From an uncultured Paracoccus sp. (GTDB lineage Bacteria > Pseudomonadota > Alphaproteobacteria > Rhodobacterales > Rhodobacteraceae), in assembly GCF_946221145.1 (NCBI RefSeq), contig NZ_CAMIOH010000077.1:1-13460 (forward strand): a DNA stretch of 13,460 nt, written 5' to 3'. The notes below the pieces were generated by a model. The model ran no database searches, was not told the DNA's origin, and saw only the letters and a program-made list of their open reading frames with translations. Shown in pieces: positions 6,339 through 13,459 of the stretch (its first letter is position 1; each line of letters starts with the position of its first letter). Both the position numbers and the translations under genes were made by a program.

Positions 6339-7109
6339 ATGGCGCCGCCCATGCTGGACCTGTCGCTCGAGCTTCTGCTGATCCTTGCCGCCGCCGGTTT
6401 CGCGGCAGGCTTCATCGATTCCATCGCCGGCGGCGGCGGGCTGATCACCCTGCCGGTGCTGCTGCTGGCGGGCATCCCGCCCGCCCAGGCGCTTGCCACC
6501 AACAAGGTGCAGGGCGTGTTCGGGGCGGCCACAGCGGCCGTCAGCTATGCCGCGCGGGGGCTGGTGGATCTGCGCAGCCAATGGAAATCGGCGCTGATCG
6601 CGGGGATCGCCGGGGCCTTGGGCGCGGCCCTGGTCAGCTATCTGCCGACTGACAAGCTGCGGCTGGTGCTGCCGGTGATCCTGATCGGCATCGCCCTGTT
6701 CTTCGCATTGAAGCCGGGGCTGAACGACCTGGACCGGGTGCAGCGGGTCGCGCCGGGCGTCTTTGCGGTGACGGCGGTGCCGCTGGTCGGGTTTTACGAC
6801 GGGTTGCTGGGACCGGGGGCCGGGTCGTTCTACATGATCGCCTTCGTCACGCTGGCGGGATACGGCGTGCTGAAGGCCACAGCACATACCAAGCTGCTGA
6901 ACTTTGCATCCAATCTGGGCGGTCTTCTGGCCTTCGCGATCTTCGGCCAGCCGCTGTGGCTGGTGGGGGTGGTGATGGGCGCCGCGCAGATCGCCGGGGC
7001 GATGCTGGGATCGCGGCTGGCCAGCCGGATCGGCGCGCGGCTGATCAAGCCGCTGCTGGTCGTCACCTCGACCGCGCTGGCGTTGCGGCTGATCTGGCAG
7101 ATGATCTAG
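6339..7109 (+). CDS. TauE/SafE (TSUP) family membrane transporter
   Basis: A 256-residue polytopic inner-membrane protein of the TSUP/DUF81 family (PF01925). Members export or import small sulfur-containing or organic anions such as sulfite, sulfoacetate or related compounds. The two-repeat architecture is visible: the first half has AAGFIDSIAGGGGLITLP (about 22-39) and ATNKVQG (53-59), and the second has GFYDGLLGPGAGSF (151-164) and LLNFASNLGGL (186-196). About eight hydrophobic segments fit. Start choice is uncertain because neither ATG 6339 nor ATG 6351 (four codons later) has a convincing ribosome site. The substrate is unknown; no sulfur-metabolism gene lies next to it. It ends in a TAG that is also the stop of the convergent asparaginase gene on the other strand. 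Confidence 0.88.
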   Translation: MAPPMLDLSLELLLILAAAGFAAGFIDSIAGGGGLITLPVLLLAGIPPAQALATNKVQGVFGAATAAVSYAARGLVDLRSQWKSALIAGIAGALGAALVSYLPTDKLRLVLPVILIGIALFFALKPGLNDLDRVQRVAPGVFAVTAVPLVGFYDGLLGPGAGSFYMIAFVTLAGYGVLKATAHTKLLNFASNLGGLLAFAIFGQPLWLVGVVMGAAQIAGAMLGSRLASRIGARLIKPLLVVTSTALALRLIWQMI

Positions 7110-8092
7110 GCCGGAAAGCCCGGCGCGGCGCGCATCTCTCCGGTGACAAGGCCGCGCCAGTTTCGGATCGGATCGGTCAGGAAGCGTCCGACCGCCGGGT
7201 CGCCGCGATCCAGCGCACCCAGATGCACCAGCAGGGCGGTGATCGCGGCCTCGGCCGCGCGGGTGCCGCCATCCGTCACCTTCAAGGCCACGCCCAGGCC
7301 CTGGTCGGGCAGGATCGCCACGAACACCGCCTCGGCCCCGGTCTTGGCGGCGACGCGGCCGCCCATGGCGCGCATCAGGATCGTGCAGGCCCGCCCCTCG
7401 CCCGCAACCAGGTCGGGATGGGCGCGCATCGCATCGACCAGCCGCCGCATTGCCCGGCCCCGCCTGTCATCGGCAGGATCGGCGAACGCCGCCATCGCCC
7501 GGCCCAGTCCCGCCAGCGAACAGGACCAGTTCGGGGCCGAACAGCCGTCGATGCCGTATCCGGGGCTGATTTCGGCCGTCACCTCCTCGAACGCGGCCTT
7601 CACGGCCTGCTGGACCGGGTGACCGGCCTCGACATAGTCTGCGCCGCCGCCCAGGTGCCGGTTCAGCGTCAGGAACCCCGCGTGTTTGCCCGAACAGTTG
7701 TTGTGCAGCTGGCAGGGGCTTTCGCCGCCGCAGGTCAGGCGGCGGTTTTCCTCGGCATCGCGCGGCATGTGGCAGCCGCAGCGCAGGTCGGATTCGGCCA
7801 GGCCCAACCCGTCCAGCCACCGGCCCACGGCATCGACATGCAGCCGCGCGCCGCTGTGGCTGGCACAGGCAAGCGCCAGATGCCGGTCGGTCAGGCCCGC
7901 CGCGTCGGCGGCACCGCTTTCGATCAGCGGCAGCGCCTGGATCATCTTGCAGGAGGACCGCGGAAAGATGATCTCACCGGGGCAGCCCCAGGCCTCGACG
8001 ACGCCCCTGGTGTCGCAGATGACCGCATGGCCGCAGTGCAGGCTTTCCCGCTGGCCGCCGCGCCATATCTCGATCAGTTCCGCTGGGCGCAT
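7106..8092 (-). CDS. L-asparaginase, Rhizobium etli type (PF06089)
   Basis: A 328-residue enzyme predicted to hydrolyse asparagine to aspartate and ammonia. It belongs to the family of the R. etli inducible asparaginase, unrelated to the E. coli AnsA/AnsB fold and resembling serine beta-lactamase-like enzymes. The expected active-site pieces are visible: Ser46-x-x-Lys49 in PRSSCKM, Ser78/Ser80 in ASHSG, Cys133 and Lys136 in NNCSGKHAGF (zinc-site region in the R. etli enzyme), and Cys184 in GIDGCSAPN. No signal peptide is present, so it is cytoplasmic. AGGGGA lies about 7 bases before the ATG at 8090-8092. The gene overlaps the TauE/SafE gene by four bases (CTAG) and is divergent from the IalB-family gene. 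Confidence 0.93.
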   Translation of the reverse strand: MRPAELIEIWRGGQRESLHCGHAVICDTRGVVEAWGCPGEIIFPRSSCKMIQALPLIESGAADAAGLTDRHLALACASHSGARLHVDAVGRWLDGLGLAESDLRCGCHMPRDAEENRRLTCGGESPCQLHNNCSGKHAGFLTLNRHLGGGADYVEAGHPVQQAVKAAFEEVTAEISPGYGIDGCSAPNWSCSLAGLGRAMAAFADPADDRRGRAMRRLVDAMRAHPDLVAGEGRACTILMRAMGGRVAAKTGAEAVFVAILPDQGLGVALKVTDGGTRAAEAAITALLVHLGALDRGDPAVGRFLTDPIRNWRGLVTGEMRAAPGFPA

Positions 8093-8242
8093 GGCTTTTC
8101 CCCTGACAATTGCGCGATTTCCTGCCTTGCGCTCTTTCTCGCGCAGTGATTTTGGCTATCGTGACCGCAGATGGTTGAAAAGGCCACGGCAATCGGGAAG
8201 AACCCTCCTGATGCGGCGAATTCTATGGCAGGAGGCCAGAGC

Positions 8243-8767
8243 ATGACCAATACCACGCTGCGCGGCATGACCGCAGCCCTTGCCCTGATCGCGGGCCTGG
8301 GGGCCGCCGGGGCGCAGGAATCCACCAATGTCGTTGCCACCGAAGGCGACTGGACCGTCTTCGCGGCGGAAAATCCCAAGGAATGCTGGGCGGTCTCTCC
8401 GCCCAAAGCCACCCAGAACACCGATGCGAACGGCGCCCCGCGCGAGGTGACGCGCGGCGATATCCGCCTGTATGTGGCCTATCGTTCGGGCCAGAACGGC
8501 GAGGTTTCGTTCAGCGGCGGCTATCCCTTCGCCCCCGACAGCACGGTCGAGGTCGATGTCGGCGGCGCCAAGTTCAACCTGTTCACCGAAGGCGAGAGCG
8601 CCTGGACCGGCAGTGCGTCCGAGGATGAAAAGCTGATCGCGGCCCTGCGCGGCGGCACCAATGCGGTCATCACCGGGCGGTCGTCGCGCGGCACGGTGAC
8701 CAAGGACACGTTCAGCCTGGCGGGGATCACCGCGGCGACCAATACCGCGCGGTCGCGCTGTCAGTAA
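8243..8767 (+). CDS. Invasion-associated locus B (IalB) family exported protein
   Basis: A 174-residue periplasmic or outer-envelope protein. An N-terminal signal peptide with hydrophobic core TAALALIAGLGAAG (about 10-23) predicts cleavage after Ala24 (AGA|QE). The mature part has the IalB pattern (PF06776): GDWTVF (35-40), ECWAVSPP with Cys48, GDIRLYVAYR, a GGYPF segment, and a C-terminal TKDTFSLAGITAA ending in Cys173, which could form a disulfide with Cys48. Named after a Bartonella invasion gene, the family is widespread in free-living alphaproteobacteria, where its role is unclear. AGGAGG at 8230-8235 lies 7 bases before ATG 8243. An in-frame ATG at 8225 is rejected because it precedes that ribosome site and would extend the signal peptide. 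A G/C-rich palindromic repeat and a likely terminator follow. Confidence 0.9.
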   Translation: MTNTTLRGMTAALALIAGLGAAGAQESTNVVATEGDWTVFAAENPKECWAVSPPKATQNTDANGAPREVTRGDIRLYVAYRSGQNGEVSFSGGYPFAPDSTVEVDVGGAKFNLFTEGESAWTGSASEDEKLIAALRGGTNAVITGRSSRGTVTKDTFSLAGITAATNTARSRCQ

Positions 8768-8770
8768 GGG

Positions 8771-8817
8771 GTCTTGGGGGCGCTGCCCCCGTCCCATTGG
8801 GACTCCCAGGGATATTT
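8771..8817 (+). repeat. Extragenic palindromic element, copy 1
   Basis: Directly after the IalB-family gene, GGGGGC (8776-8781) pairs with GCCCCC (8785-8790) over a 3-base loop. It is immediately followed by GTCCC (8791-8795) pairing with GGGAC (8799-8803), also with a 3-base loop, then TCCCAGGGATATTT. The outer CTTGGG and CCCAGG can also pair, enclosing the region. The same order of parts, less perfect, appears on the minus strand at 6261-6304. From memory, similar elements are common between genes in Rhodobacterales; I could not check this. Confidence 0.6.
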
Positions 8818-8834
8818 AGACCAGGGCAAAGGGG

Positions 8835-8863
8835 CGAGGCCGGTTGATTTTTGGCCTCGTTTC
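8835..8863 (+). terminator. Probable Rho-independent terminator after the IalB-family gene
   Basis: CGAGGCC (8835-8841) and GGCCTCG (8853-8859) form a perfect 7-bp stem with an 11-base T-rich loop, followed by TTTCGCTT. The T-run is short and broken, so efficiency is uncertain. Its position, after a complete gene and 41 bases before rlmN, fits an end signal separating the two. Confidence 0.5.
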
Positions 8864-8903
8864 GCTTATCTGCGGGTCTTTCGCCCCTTATGCCGGTTGA
8901 CCC

Positions 8904-10076
8904 ATGAACGCGCCCATCACGCAGGATGTCCTGACCATCCCACGCAAGCTGCCCGACGGCGGGCGGGTCAATATCGTCGGGCTGACGCGCGACCAGCTGC
9001 GCGACGCGCTGATCACGGCGGGCACGCCCGAGAAGCAGGCCAAGATGCGGGTGGGCCAGGTGTGGCAGTGGATTTACCACTGGGGCGTGCGCGATTTCGC
9101 GGGCATGACCAACCTTGCCAAGGACTATCGCGCCCTGCTGGCCGAGCGGTTCGAGATCGTTCTGCCCGAGATCGTGACCCGCCAGATCAGCGAGGACGGG
9201 ACGCGCAAATACCTGGTCCGCATCGCCGGCGGGCACGAGGTCGAGACGGTCTATATCCCCGAGGACGGACGCGGCACCCTGTGCGTGTCCAGTCAGGTCG
9301 GCTGCACGCTGACCTGTTCCTTCTGCCATACCGGCACGCAAAAGCTGGTGCGGAACCTGACCGCAGGCGAGATCGTCGGGCAATTGCTGCTGGCGCGCGA
9401 CGATCTGGGCGAATGGCCGGTGCAGGGTGCGCCCAAGGACGAAACCCGGCTGGTCAGCAATATCGTCCTGATGGGCATGGGCGAGCCGCTGTATAATTTC
9501 GACGCCGTGCGCGACGCGATGAAGGTCTGCATGGACAACGAAGGACTGTCCCTGTCGCGCCGCCGCATCACCCTGTCCACCAGCGGCGTGGTGCCGGAAA
9601 TCGCGCGCACGGCCGAAGAAATCGGCTGCCAGCTTGCCGTCAGCTTTCACGCCACCACCGACGAGGTGCGCAACGTCCTGGTGCCGATCAACAAACGCTG
9701 GAACATCGCCACGCTGCTGGACGCGCTGCGCGATTATCCGCGCCTGTCGAACAGCGAGCGGATCACCTTTGAATACGTGATGCTGGCCGGGGTGAACGAC
9801 AGCGACGAGGACGCGCACCGGCTGGTGGAACTGATCCGGGGCATCCCGGCCAAGATCAACCTGATCCCGTTCAACGAATGGCCCGGCGCGCCCTATAAGC
9901 GGTCCAGCGGAAATCGCATCCATGCCTTCGCGGACATCATCTACAAGGCGGGTTATGCCAGCCCGATCCGCACGCCCCGGGGCGAGGACATCATGGCCGC
10001 CTGCGGTCAGTTGAAGTCGGCGACCGAGCGGGGGCGCAAGTCGCGGGCCGAGATTGCGGCGGAAGCGGCGGGCTGA
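8904..10076 (+). CDS. rlmN: 23S rRNA (adenine2503-C2)/tRNA (adenine37-C2) methyltransferase
   Basis: A 390-residue radical-SAM enzyme that methylates carbon 2 of A2503 in 23S rRNA and of A37 in some tRNAs, tuning peptidyl-transferase fidelity. The iron-sulfur motif C-x3-C-x2-C is Cys134, Cys138 and Cys141 (CTLTCSFC). Methyl-carrier Cys367 lies in MAACGQL near the C-terminus, and the further cysteine Cys127 precedes the cluster by 7 as in E. coli RlmN. Other family marks are MGMGEPLYN (around residue 193), SVSFHA-like LAVSFHATTDEVR, and LIPFNEWPG. Both C-terminal and cluster cysteines identify RlmN or Cfr; the housekeeping context and NEWPG-type segment favour RlmN. The ATG at 8904 has no strong ribosome site. 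Length is normal for alphaproteobacteria. Confidence 0.97.
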   Translation: MNAPITQDVLTIPRKLPDGGRVNIVGLTRDQLRDALITAGTPEKQAKMRVGQVWQWIYHWGVRDFAGMTNLAKDYRALLAERFEIVLPEIVTRQISEDGTRKYLVRIAGGHEVETVYIPEDGRGTLCVSSQVGCTLTCSFCHTGTQKLVRNLTAGEIVGQLLLARDDLGEWPVQGAPKDETRLVSNIVLMGMGEPLYNFDAVRDAMKVCMDNEGLSLSRRRITLSTSGVVPEIARTAEEIGCQLAVSFHATTDEVRNVLVPINKRWNIATLLDALRDYPRLSNSERITFEYVMLAGVNDSDEDAHRLVELIRGIPAKINLIPFNEWPGAPYKRSSGNRIHAFADIIYKAGYASPIRTPRGEDIMAACGQLKSATERGRKSRAEIAAEAAG

Positions 10077-10140
10077 AGCCTGTCGATTTCAGCCGGTCGT
10101 TCTGTCAGCCTTGTCCAAGTGTATCTTGTCCGAGGTCATC

Positions 10141-10623
10141 ATGTTGCGACCCTTCCTTTTTGCCATCGCGGTCCTTTCGGCAACTCCTGCTCTTGCTGAT
10201 TGGGTACATCGCCCGTCCGAAGCATGGGACGACACCGGCAGCGTCTATGTCCGCAACATGCAGGGTCACCAACTGGAGATCGGGTGCGGGAACGGTGGCT
10301 TTGTCGGGCTTCACCTGACGCCCGACCTGCGGCCCGCCAGTGCCCGCGGAATCCAGCACGCGATTCTGCAACTGCGCGTCGATCAGCGTCCGCCGCTGTT
10401 TCTGCCCGTCACATGCCAGGATCATGGCTGCGATCAAGCGGCGCTTAATCTGGGCAAGCCCTTCACGGTGGCCGAGATAGAAGCCATCGTCACGGCACTG
10501 CGGTCCGGTTCGTCCCTGGAGATCACGCTGGGGGCGCGGCCGATGACCAGGTTCAGCCTCGCCGGCTCGTCCGCCGCGCTTGGCCGTCTGAAAGAGGAGA
10601 ACCCGATCTGCGACGGCCTCTGA
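10141..10623 (+). CDS. Small exported protein of unknown function, possibly IalB-like
   Basis: A 160-residue protein with a clear signal peptide (MLRPFLFAIAVLSATPALA, cleavage before Asp20), so probably periplasmic. I do not recognise a named family. The mature part has a beta-rich look with four cysteines (C49, C92, C97, C157), which could form two disulfides, and the segments GHQLEIGCGNGGFVGL (42-57), LQLRVDQRPPLFLPVTC (76-92) and RFSLAGSSAALGRL (137-150). The C-terminal FSLAG...A...C and the preceding LxxGxxLEI strand recall the end of IalB-family proteins such as the one encoded 1.4 kb upstream. ATG 10141 follows GAGGTCATC; an in-frame extension back to 10054 would overlap rlmN. The opening codons are less G/C-biased than in neighbouring genes. 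It converges on the LOG-family gene with a 10-base gap. Confidence 0.78.
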   Translation: MLRPFLFAIAVLSATPALADWVHRPSEAWDDTGSVYVRNMQGHQLEIGCGNGGFVGLHLTPDLRPASARGIQHAILQLRVDQRPPLFLPVTCQDHGCDQAALNLGKPFTVAEIEAIVTALRSGSSLEITLGARPMTRFSLAGSSAALGRLKEENPICDGL

Positions 10624-10633
10624 CCGGCAAGGG

Positions 10634-11470
10634 TCACGCTGGCTTTGGCCACCCGTCGATGATACGCACCGCTTCCTCGGCAGTCTCGACGAAATGGAGC
10701 AACCCCAGATCCTCGTCCGAGATCGTCCCGGCCTCGGCCAGGCCCTTCCAGTTGATGATCCCCTCCCAGAACTCTGCCCCGAACAGCAGGAACGGCAGGC
10801 GGGCCATGCGGCCGGTCTGGATCAGGGTCAGGGCCTCGAACATCTCGTCCAACGTCCCGAAGCCGCCGGGAAAGACGGTGATCGCCCGGGCGCGCATCAG
10901 GAAATGCATCTTGCGGATCGCGAAATAGTGGAAGTTGAAGGCCAGTTCGGGCGTCACATGGATATTGGGCGCCTGTTCATGCGGCAGAACGATGCCAAGG
11001 CCGATGGATTTGCCGCCGACCTCGGCCGCGCCCAGGTTGCCCGCCTCCATCACGCCGGGACCGCCGCCGGTGCAGATGACGAACTCGCGGCCCCCGGTTT
11101 CCAGGCTGCGGCGGGTCATCTCCTGCGCGAACAGCCGCGCTTGTTCGTAATAGACCGACAGCGCACCCAGCATCTGGGTCCGCGCCCCGCCGGCCTTGTC
11201 CGGTGACGGGATCCGCGCCCCGCCGAACATCACCACGGTCGATTCCACCCCGGCCTCGTCCAGCAGCATCTGCGGCTTCAGCAGTTCCAGTTGCAGGCGG
11301 ATCGGGCGCAGCTCCTCTCGCAACAGGAAATCGCGGTCGGTGAAGGCCAGCTGATAGGACGGCGACCGGGTCTGCGGCGTGTCGGGGATCTGCCGGGCGC
11401 GGGCCGCGTCCTCGTCGCTGTGGGGAAGGGGATGGGCGCGGTCCTCGGGGGATTTGGTCAGCTCGTTCAT
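10634..11470 (-). CDS. Long-form LOG/TIGR00730 family Rossmann-fold protein
   Basis: A 278-residue protein of the LOG family (often mislabelled lysine decarboxylase), whose characterised members release cytokinin-type free bases or other bases from nucleoside 5'-monophosphates. The two signature motifs are present: GGGPGVMEAGNLGA (135-148) and PGGFGTLDE (201-209), the latter with catalytic Glu209, plus the conserved Arg186-Lys187 between them. Compared with the ~190-residue short form, there is an extra N-terminal segment of about 75 residues that is charged and probably helical (REELRPIRLQLELLKPQ, 51-67). AAGAGGA precedes the ATG at 11468-11470. It is divergent from dapD. Enzymatic class is likely nucleotide phosphoribohydrolase; the physiological substrate in bacteria of this type is unknown. 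Confidence 0.9.
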   Translation of the reverse strand: MNELTKSPEDRAHPLPHSDEDAARARQIPDTPQTRSPSYQLAFTDRDFLLREELRPIRLQLELLKPQMLLDEAGVESTVVMFGGARIPSPDKAGGARTQMLGALSVYYEQARLFAQEMTRRSLETGGREFVICTGGGPGVMEAGNLGAAEVGGKSIGLGIVLPHEQAPNIHVTPELAFNFHYFAIRKMHFLMRARAITVFPGGFGTLDEMFEALTLIQTGRMARLPFLLFGAEFWEGIINWKGLAEAGTISDEDLGLLHFVETAEEAVRIIDGWPKPA

Positions 11471-11493
11471 CGGATCCTCTTGGCCCCGGTGGA

Positions 11494-11522
11494 TTGCACG
11501 GGCCTTGCCTCAGGCTTATAGC
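11494..11522 (+). promoter_or_regulatory. Candidate sigma-70-type promoter of dapD
   Basis: TTGCAC (11494-11499) and TATAGC (11517-11522) are separated by exactly 17 bases and lie 38 bases before the dapD start, giving a leader of roughly 30 bases. The matches to the E. coli consensus are partial (3 of 6 and 4 of 6). The -10 lies inside the palindrome GGCTTATAGCC (11513-11523), which on the minus strand reads as a TATAAG -10-like box for the divergent LOG gene, though without a matching -35. Confidence 0.4.
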
Positions 11523-11559
11523 CCCAAGATGACAGTTTCCACCCGCCGAAGGACAGCCC

Positions 11560-12381
11560 ATGACCCAAGCACTTGAAACCGCCATCGAAGCCGCGTGGGA
11601 AGCCCGCGCCGATATCGACGCAGGCACGACCGGCATCGTGCGCGAGGCGGTGGACGAGGTGATGGCCGGGCTGGACAGCGGCGACCTGCGGGTGGCCGAA
11701 AAGCGCGGCGATGACTGGCATGTGAACCAATGGGCGAAAAAGGCGGTGCTGCTGTCGTTCCGCCTGAACGACATGGGGCCGATGACCGGCGCCCCGCAGG
11801 GCAGCGCCTGGTGGGACAAGGTGCCCACCAAGTTCGAGGGCTGGGGCGACAATCAATGGCGCGCCGCCGGATTCCGCGCGGTGCCGGGCGCCATCGTCCG
11901 CCGCTCGGCCTATATCGCGCCGGGGGCGGTGCTGATGCCGTCCTTCGTGAACCTGGGCGCCCGCGTGGGCGAGGGGACGATGGTCGATACCTGGGCCACG
12001 GTGGGTTCCTGCGCCCAGATCGGCCGCAACGTCCATCTGTCGGGCGGCGTCGGCATCGGCGGTGTGCTGGAGCCGCTGCAAGCCGGGCCGACCATCATCG
12101 AGGATGACTGCTTCATCGGCGCCCGGTCCGAGGTGGTCGAGGGCTGCATCATCCGCGAAGGTTCGGTCCTTGGCATGGGCGTGTTCATCGGCCAGTCCAC
12201 CAAGATCGTCGACCGAGAGACCGGCGAGGTGATGTATGGCGAAGTCCCCGCCGGATCGGTGGTCGTCGCCGGGTCGATGCCGTCGAAGAACGGCGTGAAC
12301 CTGTATTGCGCGGTGATCGTCAAGCGGGTGGATGCGAAAACGCGGTCGAAGACCTCGATCAACGAATTGCTGCGGGATTGA
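11560..12381 (+). CDS. dapD: 2,3,4,5-tetrahydropyridine-2,6-dicarboxylate N-succinyltransferase
   Basis: A 273-residue cytoplasmic enzyme that transfers succinyl from succinyl-CoA to tetrahydrodipicolinate, committing carbon to the succinylase branch of diaminopimelate/lysine synthesis. The N-terminal helical domain (about 1-105) is followed by a left-handed beta-helix of hexapeptide repeats (about 107-240). DapD-specific segments include MPSFVNLGARVGEGTMVDTWATVGS (126-150), GVGIGGVLEP (163-172) and a C-terminal tail. The length matches the family (about 274). The ATG at 11560 is preceded by AAGGACAG. A promoter-like pair lies upstream, and the UPF0178 gene starts on its stop codon. With asd at the window start, this gives two lysine-pathway enzymes in the neighbourhood. 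Confidence 0.97.
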   Translation: MTQALETAIEAAWEARADIDAGTTGIVREAVDEVMAGLDSGDLRVAEKRGDDWHVNQWAKKAVLLSFRLNDMGPMTGAPQGSAWWDKVPTKFEGWGDNQWRAAGFRAVPGAIVRRSAYIAPGAVLMPSFVNLGARVGEGTMVDTWATVGSCAQIGRNVHLSGGVGIGGVLEPLQAGPTIIEDDCFIGARSEVVEGCIIREGSVLGMGVFIGQSTKIVDRETGEVMYGEVPAGSVVVAGSMPSKNGVNLYCAVIVKRVDAKTRSKTSINELLRD

Positions 12382-12830
12382 CGACGCTTTTCATCGACGC
12401 CGATGCCTGCCCGGTGAAATCCGAGGCCGAGCGCGTCGCCACCCGGCTGCGCGTGCCGATGGTGCTGGTCTGCAATGGCGGGCTGCGGCCCCCCGCCAAC
12501 CCGCTGGTGACGCTGCAAATCGTCGCCGAAGGCCCGGATCAGGCCGACATGTGGATCGCGGACAACTGCGGGCCGGGCGACGTGGTGGTGACGGGCGACC
12601 TGCCGCTGGCCGATCGCTGTCTCAAGGCGGGCGCGCAGGTGCTGACCCATGGCGGAGAGGCGCTGACCCCCGCCAATATCGGCCCCCGGCTGGCGACCCG
12701 CGACCTGATGGCGGATCTGCGCGCCTCGAACCCGTTCATGCAGGGCGGCGGCGCCAGCTTTGGCAAGGCGGACCGGGCGCAGTTCCTGCAGGCGTTGGAT
12801 CGGGCGCTGACAGCGGCGCTGCGCGGCTGA
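12378..12830 (+). CDS. UPF0178 (YaiI/YqxD, DUF188) family protein
   Basis: A 150-residue protein of the UPF0178 family, whose function is not established; the fold is thought to be PIN/NYN nuclease-like. Matching features are the N-terminal FIDADACPVK (5-14, with Asp7 and Asp9), VVTGDLPLADRCL (70-82, with Asp74 and Asp79), the GGE/LTPANIG segment (92-102), and the C-terminal RASNPFMQGGGASFGKADRAQFLQALD. The acidic residues could bind a metal ion. No in-frame ATG precedes FIDADACP at the right distance. TTG at 12378-12380, overlapping the dapD TGA at 12379-12381, gives the standard family N-terminus and length (about 150), and implies translational coupling to dapD. Confidence 0.88.
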   Translation: MTTLFIDADACPVKSEAERVATRLRVPMVLVCNGGLRPPANPLVTLQIVAEGPDQADMWIADNCGPGDVVVTGDLPLADRCLKAGAQVLTHGGEALTPANIGPRLATRDLMADLRASNPFMQGGGASFGKADRAQFLQALDRALTAALRG

Positions 12831-12880
12831 CGAACCGATCCGCGCCGCGCGGCGTTCCGTCCCGGACCAAGGGGGCACGC

Positions 12881-13459
12881 GTGCAGGACGAACAGATGAT
12901 ACAGGGGCTGCTGGATGCGGCGGGGGATGCGTCAGACGGGGACAAGACCACGGTCGGGCAGATCGTGGCGTCTCTGGGGGAAAATTCGCTGGCGCCGAAC
13001 CTGATCTTCGTGGCGCTTGCGGTGGTGTCGCCCCTGTCCGGGATCCCGCTGTTTTCGTCGCTCTGCGGGATCAGCATCGCGCTGATCGCGGGCCAGATGC
13101 TGATCGCGCGGGACCATCTGTGGCTGCCGGGCTTCGTGATGCGGCGCCAGATCGACTCGGCCCGGCTGGACCGTGCCTTGCAGGCGCTGCGCCGTCCGGC
13201 GGGCTGGCTGGACCGCATCACCCGGCCCCGGCTGTCCTGGCTGGTGCGCGGCCCGGTCCGCAAGCTGACGCAGGCGCTGTGCGTGATCTGCGGGATGACC
13301 ATGCCGCTGCTGGAACTGGTGCCCTTCACCTCGACCCTGATGGGGGTCGTGGTCAGCCTGCTGGCCTTCGGGATGCTGGCGCGCGACGGGCTGTTCACCG
13401 CCCTGGGCCTTGCGGTGCTGCTGTCGCTGGGCGGCGGCGTGGCCTGGATCCTGCGATAA
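12881..13459 (+). CDS. ExoD family membrane protein
   Basis: A 192-residue inner-membrane protein of the exopolysaccharide synthesis ExoD family (PF06055), named after a Sinorhizobium gene affecting exopolysaccharide and nodule invasion; its biochemical role is unknown. A soluble N-terminus (1-38) with VGQIVASLGENSLAP is followed by hydrophobic segments at about 41-60, 61-75, 131-147, 150-167 and 171-189. The conserved basic loop has RRQIDSARLDRALQALRRPAGWLDRITRPRL split over 88-118, and MPLLELVPF lies at 141-149. GTG at 12881 is taken as start because AAGGGGG lies 5 bases upstream; ATG 12896, five codons later, lacks such a site. It follows the UPF0178 gene by 50 bases and is complete, ending one base before the window end. 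Confidence 0.87.
   Translation: MQDEQMIQGLLDAAGDASDGDKTTVGQIVASLGENSLAPNLIFVALAVVSPLSGIPLFSSLCGISIALIAGQMLIARDHLWLPGFVMRRQIDSARLDRALQALRRPAGWLDRITRPRLSWLVRGPVRKLTQALCVICGMTMPLLELVPFTSTLMGVVVSLLAFGMLARDGLFTALGLAVLLSLGGGVAWILR

Noticed and set aside
6956..8149. 397-codon plus-strand open frame opposite the asparaginase gene
   Set aside because: It is a shadow of a gene with a clear active site on the minus strand, and it overlaps the TauE/SafE gene in another frame.
8093..8242. Promoters for the divergent asparaginase and IalB-family genes
   Set aside because: The 150-base gap must hold them, but I found no -35/-10 pair with 16-18 base spacing better than chance on either strand. Only the AGGAGG ribosome site at 8230-8235 is clear.
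8727..9923. 398-codon minus-strand open frame opposite rlmN
   Set aside because: RlmN motifs on the plus strand are complete. The antisense product has no recognisable domain and runs across the intergenic repeat.
11910..12878. 322-codon minus-strand open frame opposite dapD and the UPF0178 gene
   Set aside because: Antisense to two well-supported genes, with no ribosome site and no motif.
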